Positions 6,587 through 12,705 of a stretch of DNA of 21,349 nt are shown here, piece by piece. Under the pieces are notes generated by a model that had not been told where the DNA came from, made no database searches, and saw only the letters and a list, made by a program, of their open reading frames with translations. The stretch is taken from positions 1 to 21,349 of the IMG/VR virus record IMGVR_UViG_3300031772_000338, one strand, 5' to 3'. The position numbers were made by a program, and so were the translations under genes. The stretch's first letter is position 1. Each line of letters opens with the position of its first letter. The DNA is from a virus.

Positions 6587-7027
6587 TCAGCCCTCTAGCG
6601 AGGGTTCCTCTTGCGTGGGCAATTGAAAGTCAGGCACCCCAGACTTGCCCTCATTCATTACTCTGAGCGTCTCCGACACTATGGAGACGCTCTTGCTCTG
6701 AGCATCGAGGTAGTACTGGAGAGTGCATGCTATCGAGTACCAAACACTAAGAACTGCCTCATGCTCAGAAGATCCAATCCCCGACCAAGCTTGATCAAAA
6801 GGCCATGGCTTGTAATCGACCTCTACACTAGAGGTACCCATCCCTGAGAGAGTGACTTTGAGCACCCACTCAGTAGAGGTTTCGGGTACCTCTGAACCAG
6901 GCTCGCTAGGTAGCTCAAGGTCCGATAGGCTGCAACTCAAGTCAAAAGACACCCTAGTAACAGCACTCGGGTCTTGAGCAGACCCAAACTCATGGAGCGC
7001 CTTCGCAATCTTGGTTAGAAGAGTCAT
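6587..7027 (-). CDS. Unrecognised protein (146 aa)
   Basis: Not recognised. The N-terminus from ATG 7027 is helical (MTLLTKIAKALHEFG). It is followed by a strand-rich, acidic middle (RVSFDLSCSLSDLELPSEPG; STEWVLKVTLSGMGTSSVEVDY). A helical part carries three aromatic residues near a Cys (AVLSVWYSIACTLQYYLDAQ), and the Pro/Glu-rich C-terminus looks disordered. The frame could also open at GTG or TTG up to 7048, inside the tail of the terminator hairpin. None of these starts has a clear ribosome-binding site, so the ATG is chosen by default. It sits between the terminators that end the capsid transcript and the HU gene, so its own transcription may depend on read-through. It could be a small virion or chaperone-like protein. 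Confidence 0.6.
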   Translation of the reverse strand: MTLLTKIAKALHEFGSAQDPSAVTRVSFDLSCSLSDLELPSEPGSEVPETSTEWVLKVTLSGMGTSSVEVDYKPWPFDQAWSGIGSSEHEAVLSVWYSIACTLQYYLDAQSKSVSIVSETLRVMNEGKSGVPDFQLPTQEEPSLEG

Positions 7028-7046
7028 GGAGGCTTGGTACACCGCC

Positions 7047-7085
7047 AAAGCAAAAGGCCGCTTAGGATTTCTCCTGAGCGGCCTT
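7047..7085 (-). terminator. Strong rho-independent terminator, distal copy after capsid gene
   Basis: A 14-bp stem (7054-7067 with 7072-7085, one T-G wobble) closes a four-base loop. The outer arm is AAGGCCGCT/AGCGGCCTT. On the minus strand it runs into TTTTGCTTT. This is the strongest hairpin seen in the window. The orientation fits minus-strand transcription. Confidence 0.85.
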
Positions 7086-7105
7086 GGACAAGCGTACCTG
7101 TCGAC

Positions 7106-7204
7106 TCAATCTGTGCTGCGAGGTCGACCTACTGTCCGTGGGTGATGAATGCCGTACTCCTTGAGATACCTGCTCACAGTCTGCAAGTGGCGCTTTTTGC
7201 GAGC
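7106..7204 (-). pseudogene. Helix-turn-helix-like remnant or micro-ORF
   Basis: Between the two terminators the minus strand is open for 32 codons (7109-7204) between a TAA and a TGA. The peptide ends RHLQTVSRYLKEYGI, then GRPRSTD. TVSRYLKEYGI looks like the recognition helix of a helix-turn-helix, and GRPR is an AT-hook-like basic motif. No ATG is present (only a TTG) and no ribosome-binding site is visible. The first helix of a full domain is missing. It may be a decayed DNA-binding gene or chance. The 223-base gap between 7049 and 7271 otherwise contains only the two terminators. Confidence 0.3.
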
Positions 7205-7243
7205 TTAAAAGCCGAAGGTCACTCAGTTTCCCGAGTGACCTTC
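7205..7243 (-). terminator. Rho-independent terminator directly after capsid gene
   Basis: A perfect 11-bp stem GAAGGTCACTC/GAGTGACCTTC (7214-7224 with 7233-7243) closes an eight-base loop. On the minus strand it is followed after three bases by TTTTAA. It begins 28 bases beyond the major capsid stop codon. Confidence 0.8.
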
Positions 7244-7271
7244 TAAGTCGTTGACTTCGTTACGAAAACGG

Positions 7272-8144
7272 TCAGACGCGGGTGACAACCAAGCGGGTGA
7301 GACCGCGTGGGTTGAAGGCACCGATGCCGATATTCTCAAAGCAACTGAAGCCAATTGTGCGGGCCTTGGGGTCATCCGCCGACAGAACGGTCAGTTCTGT
7401 ACGGACAGGGAACCTGCCGAAGTTCTCCGGCTCAGCACACACGTAGATGAAGCCAGCGGGTACCAAGCGGCTCGTGATGATCTGAGCGCCCCAGAGGGTT
7501 GCTTGGAGACCAGTCTTGAGCAACACAGCCTGCGACTCGATATCCAGGATGTCGCGACCGAACTTGCGGATATCCGCGTAGTCGGTTGCGTTCATGTAGA
7601 TACGGGCCACACGAAGGTCGTGACGCTCGATTTCCGCGAAGGCATCCGCAAGGACGCTCGGGGAAACAGGGGCCACCACGTTGATGTCCGGGTTCGTCTG
7701 ACCAGCGAGGGTATCGAAGCCCGAGACAGCAATGCTGTCAAGAACCGCAAACACACGCTCGTCTTCCGCAGCCTGGATCTGAGCCTTCGCCAGGTCCTGA
7801 GCACGCTCGATGAGATCGAAACGACGCTCCTTGATCTGGGTGAGGGGGATCTCAGGGTTCGAGGCGATCTCGAACAAGGGGAAGATCACACGACGGGGCT
7901 TCTGGATCGCGAGGATGTTTTCACCCTCTTCACCAACCACGTACGCTGTGACATCCGGGTCCTTGTCATAGATCGGCAAGGCTCCGTCGGGAAGCTGCTC
8001 GACTGCGAAGGTCTTGCGACCCACAGCCGTGTAGTCACGACGCAGACGAAGGGGCTGAATCATCGAAGCAGCAAGCTTGGCTCGACCAGCGGCTGTCTTG
8101 ATGTACTCAGAAATGATCTGTTGCTTGATGTCGTTGCTAACCAT
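7272..8144 (-). CDS. Major capsid protein, HK97 fold (290 aa)
   Basis: The protein has the layout of a phage major capsid protein. There is a short helical N-terminal arm (IISEYIKTAAGRAKLAASM, then PLRLRRDY), an E-loop-like segment with ALPIYDKDPDVTAYVV and a P-domain helix (RRFDLIERAQDLAKAQIQAA). The A-domain core contains RIYMNATDYADIR and LWGAQIITSRLVPAGFIYV. The closing strands are TIGFSCFENIGIGAFNPRG. I recognise this set from HK97-type capsid proteins of large phages. At 290 aa it is compact, with no long delta domain, consistent with a separate scaffold protein upstream. GGAAGGA precedes the ATG by about ten bases. It follows the decoration-like gene by 17 bases, and two terminators follow it. 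The TTTATAC element upstream of the scaffold gene could drive this three-gene unit. Confidence 0.93.
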   Translation of the reverse strand: MVSNDIKQQIISEYIKTAAGRAKLAASMIQPLRLRRDYTAVGRKTFAVEQLPDGALPIYDKDPDVTAYVVGEEGENILAIQKPRRVIFPLFEIASNPEIPLTQIKERRFDLIERAQDLAKAQIQAAEDERVFAVLDSIAVSGFDTLAGQTNPDINVVAPVSPSVLADAFAEIERHDLRVARIYMNATDYADIRKFGRDILDIESQAVLLKTGLQATLWGAQIITSRLVPAGFIYVCAEPENFGRFPVRTELTVLSADDPKARTIGFSCFENIGIGAFNPRGLTRLVVTRV

Positions 8145-8161
8145 GATGTGCCGTCCTTCCT

Positions 8162-8779
8162 TCAGACCCTAAGGTCAAGCACGAGCATGGGGGTGTTGGC
8201 GTCAGGGGACGCCTTCACAACACCCATGATGGTTGGCGTTGCACCCTGCAAAGTCTCGTAAGAGTCTGCCGAGCGATTTGTGAGTAGTCCGTTGGCACTT
8301 GCATAGAGCAAGTCACCAGCGGCGTAGGTCAAAGCTGTTCCAGCGGAACCGCCCTGAAGTTGCTGTGTCTCGTACAGGGTCACCCCTACGCACGAGCCCG
8401 ATCCACTCACATACGGTCCACGACCGCTGGCTACGCCAGGCGTGTTCTCGTATGCATTGCCCACAGCGTCATTCAAGAAAATGCCCAGGGGGCGAATTCC
8501 TGCAAGGAAGGTGGGGCCCGAGGTCACCACTGGTCCGCCAGTGATGTTGTTGCCAGCCTGGGGACGGGTAAAGGCGACAGAACCGCCCAATACTCCGACC
8601 TTCGTGATGCTGGCAAGCGTTGTGGATTTGACGTTGGTGCTCGTGTAGACCGTAGGATTCGCCTGGGTGAACGCATCTGCTGCCAACGCGCCAACGCTGT
8701 TGCGTGTGACGACGTGGAAGAGCTGTACTCGACCAGAAGTTTCCTTGAAGTCACCCGAGCTTTGTCCGCGCAATGACAT
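8162..8779 (-). CDS. Decoration/head-stabilisation-like protein (205 aa)
   Basis: A strong AAGGAG lies five bases before the ATG. The protein is almost entirely beta-type and Gly/Ser/Thr/Ala-rich, with no Trp and one Cys. The C-terminal part reads LTYAAGDLLYASANGLLTN, then IMGVVKASP and a final strand LVLDLRV. This pattern, a YAxGDxLxxSxxGxxT loop followed by xxGxVxxxP, also occurs in the three tandem paralogues at 19.1-21.0 kb. Its place directly upstream of the major capsid gene and downstream of a scaffold candidate is where phages usually encode capsid decoration or stabilisation proteins. The assignment rests on position and fold type, not on a named family motif. A head fibre base is an alternative. 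Confidence 0.75.
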   Translation of the reverse strand: MSLRGQSSGDFKETSGRVQLFHVVTRNSVGALAADAFTQANPTVYTSTNVKSTTLASITKVGVLGGSVAFTRPQAGNNITGGPVVTSGPTFLAGIRPLGIFLNDAVGNAYENTPGVASGRGPYVSGSGSCVGVTLYETQQLQGGSAGTALTYAAGDLLYASANGLLTNRSADSYETLQGATPTIMGVVKASPDANTPMLVLDLRV

Positions 8780-8831
8780 GTGTTCTCCTTAGCGTGGAAA
8801 GCGGGTACCCTCATTCTCATCTACATCTATG

Positions 8832-8848
8832 CAACCCTTAACGGGTTG
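8832..8848 (-). other. Short hairpin in the scaffold-decoration gap
   Basis: CAACCC (8832-8837) pairs with GGGTTG (8843-8848) around five bases, within the 93-base gap between the scaffold-like and decoration-like genes. There is no T-run on either side, so it is not called a terminator. It may be an mRNA processing or stability element. The rest of the gap holds the decoration gene's ribosome-binding site. Confidence 0.3.
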
Positions 8849-8872
8849 AGGAGTCGCTAGCCTACAGAAGGT

Positions 8873-10297
8873 TCAAGAACCGAATGTAGACCTGACATCA
8901 GGTGCAGTGCTCCACATCGAAGAAAGGTTCGAGACTTCATCTCGATTACCTGCCGAAGGGAGACCACCAAGCTGGCTCACACCCTGGGTAGGGCGAGTTC
9001 CAACGGTACGGGTCGAGGCTGTGCGAACCACATGAGCCTGCTTCTGCTGGCTCTGTGCTTGCTGAGCATCCTCAGACTCTTGAGTGGCGAAGAGCTGCTT
9101 GAGAACAGCATCATCTGCCGTCATGGAGAACTCACCCATATCCATGGTGGGGGCTTCCATCTCGATACCTACGTCAGAAACGCAGGGGTCGTCTTGCTGA
9201 GACAGCATTTGGTCGATGAGCTGGGCATCGGCCTGTTGCTGAACCTGGGCCTGTTGCTGAACCTGGGCCTGTTGCATAGGAGCCTGGCCCTGTTGCATAG
9301 GAGCCTGGCCCTGTTGCTGCATGGCAGGAGCCATACAAGCTTGGGCGGCAAGAGCCGCTGCCTGAACAGGGTCCTTACCGTCGGCCATCGCCTGCTTCAT
9401 AGCGAAGTAGATGGCCTTGGCTTGCTTCTCCTGTTGCTGGGCCTGGTCCTGCTGAACCTGGTCCTGGGCCTGCTTCTGCTCTTGCTGACCCTGGTCCTGT
9501 TGACCCTGGTCCTGCTGAGCCTGGATCATCTGAGGGGCCTGGCCCTGGAGACCCTGTTGTGCCTGTTGCAGCATAGCGGCAACTTGCTGCTGCATCTGTT
9601 GCAGTTGAGCAATCTGCTGTTGCTGTTGGCCTTGCTTCTGCTGACCCTGGTCCTGTTGACCCTGGTCCTGTTGCTGGGCCTGCTTCTGCTCTTGCTGACC
9701 CTGGTCCTGTTGACCCTGGTCCTGCTGAGCCTTCTTCTCAAGCCAAGGTGGGAGGCCCTTGCCATCCCACTTCTCGCCCTTGTCGTCCTTCTTGTCGTCC
9801 TTCTTGTCGTCCTTGTCCTGGGCCTGCTTCTGACCCTGGTCCTCTTCGTCCTGGTCCTCGGCTGCAAGACGCTTGTAGGTCGCAGCAAGGTGGATATCAG
9901 AGAGGTGCATCAGAGTCTCAGCCTGAGCTTCCACAGACCCCTCTGAGGCGGTCTTAGGGAGCATGGCGCGAGCCACACTCACAGCAAGGGCTGCCTTGGC
10001 AAGCAGAGTAGCCTCACTGCTGGCAGTCTTCTCAGGGTGGTTGAAGGTGTCAGAACGCATTTCGGGCATCCCGATTTCGTTCCGTTTGACTTGGTCCCCA
10101 CTGTACTCAGCCTCCCAGGTACCTGCCGATGGATGTGGATCCTCAGCAAAGGTAGAAGGGTCCCCGATGACATACTTGTCAGCAGAGGGTTGGGCCTTGA
10201 CGTGGTCCTGATTCATCAGGTAGGGGTCCGCATTTTTGGTATGATTCGCCTTCTTGGCGATCTCATCGCGGTTCCAGGTAGTGCGCTCGCGGGGCAT
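8873..10297 (-). CDS. Gln-rich scaffold-like head assembly protein (474 aa)
   Basis: Three regions are visible. Residues 1-150 hold a conserved-looking part containing TWEAEYSGDQVKRNEIGMPE, DTFNHPEKTAS and an Ala-rich helical stretch (LLAKAALAVSVARAMLPKTA). Residues ~185-355 are extreme low complexity, dominated by Gln with DQGQQDQGQQEQKQAQ-type repeats, preceded by a Lys/Asp run (KDDKKDDKKDDKG). The C-terminal ~110 residues are acidic, then Ser/Thr-rich. The position, directly between protease and decoration/capsid genes, is the classic place for scaffold protein. I associate the KRNEIGMPE motif with proteins at this location in related phages. The repeated KTAS-E context might be protease sites (inference). 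AAAGGA precedes the ATG, and a TTTATAC element lies about 31 bases upstream. Confidence 0.75.
   Translation of the reverse strand: MPRERTTWNRDEIAKKANHTKNADPYLMNQDHVKAQPSADKYVIGDPSTFAEDPHPSAGTWEAEYSGDQVKRNEIGMPEMRSDTFNHPEKTASSEATLLAKAALAVSVARAMLPKTASEGSVEAQAETLMHLSDIHLAATYKRLAAEDQDEEDQGQKQAQDKDDKKDDKKDDKGEKWDGKGLPPWLEKKAQQDQGQQDQGQQEQKQAQQQDQGQQDQGQQKQGQQQQQIAQLQQMQQQVAAMLQQAQQGLQGQAPQMIQAQQDQGQQDQGQQEQKQAQDQVQQDQAQQQEKQAKAIYFAMKQAMADGKDPVQAAALAAQACMAPAMQQQGQAPMQQGQAPMQQAQVQQQAQVQQQADAQLIDQMLSQQDDPCVSDVGIEMEAPTMDMGEFSMTADDAVLKQLFATQESEDAQQAQSQQKQAHVVRTASTRTVGTRPTQGVSQLGGLPSAGNRDEVSNLSSMWSTAPDVRSTFGS
9464..9732 (-). repeat. 59-bp perfect direct repeat and Gln-codon repeats in the scaffold-like gene
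   Basis: Bases 9464-9522 and 9674-9732 are identical over 59 bases and encode QAQQDQGQQDQGQQEQKQAQ. The offset is 210 bases (70 codons), so recombination between copies would delete or duplicate an in-frame block. Nearby, 21-base units around 9270-9312 (GQAPMQQ) and 18-base units around 9238-9275 (AQVQQQ) are also tandemly duplicated. Confidence 0.9.
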
Positions 10298-10325
10298 TGC
10301 AGGATCCTTTCCTTGGGATAGAGAG

Positions 10326-10336
10326 CGGTATAAAAA
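10326..10336 (-). promoter_or_regulatory. Candidate phage promoter element (TTTATAC), copy 3
   Basis: The coding strand reads GTTTTTATACCGC, a few bases after the protease TGA and about 31 bases before the scaffold-like gene's ATG. It would place transcription start at the scaffold-decoration-capsid unit, which needs very high expression. Function is inferred from the match to copies 1 and 2. Confidence 0.4.
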
Positions 10337-10342
10337 CTTCCG

Positions 10343-11956
10343 TCAGAGGCCCATCGAGAACAGCTTGCTCTTCTCGACCAGCAAGGCCCTCTCCGAGTCC
10401 GTTGGTACCCGACCCATGACTTTGCGACATGCTTCGAGGAACCGATTCACATTTGGATATGGGGCCATTCCGCCTACGGCGATCACGGTCCTATAAACTC
10501 TAGCCTCACCGGCCATTGACGCTCTCTTCTGGAATCGGCTGATAAGACGATCCACAACGAGTATCTCGGGGCCGGTAAACCTGTTGGCCTTACGGACAGC
10601 CTCCCACCCTCCGATAGAGTGGAAAATCATGCCTGCAAGAATCGACCGGGCAACAAGAACGTCACGAACATTAGCGAGTACCAACCTAGCTCGGTCACGC
10701 CACTCGGAATATTGCAGTGCCGACTTGATGAGCGACTCATTGGACTGATTCTCGTCCAGGATGGACTTTGTCTTGTCCGCCTCAGACTTCGAGAGTTGAT
10801 CTTTGAGTTTCTCCGTAACCTTGTCGACTAGAGTATTATACAGATCATCGACGTGCTTCTTGAGCGGATCGGTCTCTGACTTTGAATCTTGAGCCGGAGC
10901 CTCCAAGCCATCGTCAAAAGAGACCTTGCGTTGGCCAAGTCTCTCCTGGTGAAGTTGAGTCGCTCTACTCAGAGTTGAATTCGCAACTGGAGCCCTCAGA
11001 TACCCTATGGATGGCCCGTCGTAAAGATAGGCAAGATTATCCGAAGGGATCGCCCTCTGCGGTTGACGACGTGCGGCCTTCTGCATGAAGGTCGCGTCAC
11101 CAACTTCAACTGGCATCTGAAAGGCTGCCTGCATCTTGTATCTGGTCTCGACTGCCTCAGCCAACTTCGGGTCCAAGATGTTACGGAGTACCGCACCCCT
11201 AAAGGCTGGATTCGCTACCCAAGAAGCCTCGATAAACTTAACCGACCCTGGCTCATCTGACACGTGCCCACAGAGTTCGGCAACCTTACGGCTCTGACCA
11301 CGTGCATCCAAGAAGGTGTGACCCTTCTCGTACTTGATGTGCCCGCAGAGTTGGGGTTCATCGGCGGCGACGTTACCGCACTTAGAACAGATCGTTGCAG
11401 AAACAGAACACCCCATAGAGAGGGTGCCAAGATGACCCGTCGTGATCGCAGCTACCAAAGCCTTGTGCTTACGCTCTGTAGCGACAAGGATATCGATGTA
11501 GATCGAGTCTCCAATGTCCCTAGCGGCTGCGTCTATGATCCGACCCTTACTTAGCTCAGGTAGCTGGATATGCTCGACGTAGTTTTGACCGCCAACAAAA
11601 GTTCGGAAAGAGGAGAGAAGAAGCTTGCGCTCAAAGGCATCGTGGTTGTTGTTGACGTACTTCGTCGAACCAACCCCAATGTAGAAGTCAGGGTATTTAC
11701 GATCAACCTGAACCCCGTCGAACATGACCTTACCCAGAGGCATCCCTGTTGGGGTCTCTGTGTCAACGGACGCCACGATTGTGCAATGACTGAGGAGGTA
11801 TTTAGAGGCGTCGTACTGACCTAGAACCACCTGAGTCGCTTTGCGTACTGCAAAGGTCGGAGTGGGGCTGATCGCAACATGCCGAATCTCCTCCCACCCC
11901 TGTGAGGTCATCTCCGGGTGAATAACCGTAGCCTTGGCGTACTTGGAAAAGGCCAT
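10343..11956 (-). CDS. Prohead protease with Cys/His insertion and C-terminal scaffold-like extension (537 aa)
   Basis: Residues ~55-255 match the caudovirus prohead maturation protease fold. NNNHDAFERKLL is followed by a candidate catalytic His129 in NYVEHIQ, then SKGRIIDA and YIDILVAT, then GTLSMGCSV with candidate nucleophile Ser180, and FIEASWVANPAF. Immediately after the Ser comes a metal-binding-type insertion: Cys190-x2-Cys193 (ICSKCGN), Cys204/His206 and Cys229/His231. I recall this SMGC...CSxCGN arrangement from proteases of other large phages. Residues ~330-430 are polar and helical (DDLYNTLVDKVTEKLKDQL). A helical C-terminal domain (AVGGMAPYPNVNRFLEACRK) follows. The ATG touches the preceding TAA. 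It would cleave scaffold and perhaps capsid inside the prohead. The catalytic residues are proposed by pattern, not alignment. Confidence 0.88.
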   Translation of the reverse strand: MAFSKYAKATVIHPEMTSQGWEEIRHVAISPTPTFAVRKATQVVLGQYDASKYLLSHCTIVASVDTETPTGMPLGKVMFDGVQVDRKYPDFYIGVGSTKYVNNNHDAFERKLLLSSFRTFVGGQNYVEHIQLPELSKGRIIDAAARDIGDSIYIDILVATERKHKALVAAITTGHLGTLSMGCSVSATICSKCGNVAADEPQLCGHIKYEKGHTFLDARGQSRKVAELCGHVSDEPGSVKFIEASWVANPAFRGAVLRNILDPKLAEAVETRYKMQAAFQMPVEVGDATFMQKAARRQPQRAIPSDNLAYLYDGPSIGYLRAPVANSTLSRATQLHQERLGQRKVSFDDGLEAPAQDSKSETDPLKKHVDDLYNTLVDKVTEKLKDQLSKSEADKTKSILDENQSNESLIKSALQYSEWRDRARLVLANVRDVLVARSILAGMIFHSIGGWEAVRKANRFTGPEILVVDRLISRFQKRASMAGEARVYRTVIAVGGMAPYPNVNRFLEACRKVMGRVPTDSERALLVEKSKLFSMGL

Positions 11957-12688
11957 TTAGCAGCTCACTCCGAACCAATCATGGGGTTCTCCCGTAGGTG
12001 CCAGTACGGAGCTTGGGTCAATCAAATAGAGGCACTTGGGGCACGCAAACAACTTGTGTTTGGAACCCTCCTGCATCCGATATGTCGCTCGACGCATCCG
12101 CGTCGCACATTTCGGACAAGCAGGCTTACCTGTCTTGAGGTCTTCGGATGTCGCCCGATACTGACGATTCTGAGCAACCCAGTAGGCCGCTGATCTCTCA
12201 GCGTGAGCTTGAATCCGCAGGTCCCCCGCATTGCGAGCGAACCTGTAGAACTTAGACACCTCATCTCGAAGAGCCTCATCGTTGACGTTGGGCTGGTACA
12301 TCCGATAGAGGTTGTCGTAGGCCAGGACCTCACTAGCAGCGACATGCCAGTGCTGGGCCAACTTCACATAGAAGTTGGGTTGAAACTCCATGGTCCTCCA
12401 GTGCGAGGATGCCCCAGCCTGCTTCCTCGCCCTCTCAATTTCGACCGTCATGTAACTCTGGTCAAAAGAAGGTGGTAGGAACCGAATGAAGTTCGAGGCA
12501 ACCCGAACCACATCATCAGGGAAAACACGCTCGTTACCAAAGGGCCACTGGACGTCAATAACTCCAAGACCCTTGTGTACCGCCGTGACTGTACCAACAT
12601 ACGGAGACAGGTCCCCAGTGATGACATTGATCTTGTGGACCGTGTCACCCTGGGTAAAGTCTTTAGTAAGCTTCCAATAGTCGATCAC
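11957..12688 (-). CDS. SH3/KOW-like plus zinc-ribbon protein (243 aa)
   Basis: The N-terminal ~65 residues read as a small barrel of the SH3/KOW kind (GDTVHKINVITGD, then VGTVTAVHKGLGVIDVQWP, then RVFPDDVVRV). The middle (~75-180) is helical with many aromatic residues (FYVKLAQHWHVAASEVLAYD). Residues 191-219 form a zinc ribbon with Cys191-x2-Cys194 and Cys216-x2-Cys219. The C-terminus ends in Cys. The start is a GTG with GAGG eight bases upstream. The stop abuts the protease ATG, so the two are probably translated together. It lies between an 864-aa head-cluster protein and the protease. No catalytic motif is visible. It could be a head-assembly partner or a nucleic-acid-binding protein. The domain descriptions come from sequence pattern only. 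Confidence 0.72.
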   Translation of the reverse strand: MIDYWKLTKDFTQGDTVHKINVITGDLSPYVGTVTAVHKGLGVIDVQWPFGNERVFPDDVVRVASNFIRFLPPSFDQSYMTVEIERARKQAGASSHWRTMEFQPNFYVKLAQHWHVAASEVLAYDNLYRMYQPNVNDEALRDEVSKFYRFARNAGDLRIQAHAERSAAYWVAQNRQYRATSEDLKTGKPACPKCATRMRRATYRMQEGSKHKLFACPKCLYLIDPSSVLAPTGEPHDWFGVSC

Positions 12689-12705
12689 GAAGGTACCTCA
12701 GAGGG

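Noticed and set aside
7251-8261. A long plus-strand open frame (336 codons) opposite the major capsid gene
   Set aside because: It is a codon-bias shadow of the clearly recognisable capsid protein. Its translation has no family features, and its ends do not fit neighbouring genes.
9032-9946. A plus-strand open frame (304 codons) encoding an extremely Leu-rich peptide that looks membrane-like
   Set aside because: It is the complement of the CAG/CTG-rich Gln repeat. The Leu richness is an artefact of reading Gln codons on the other strand.
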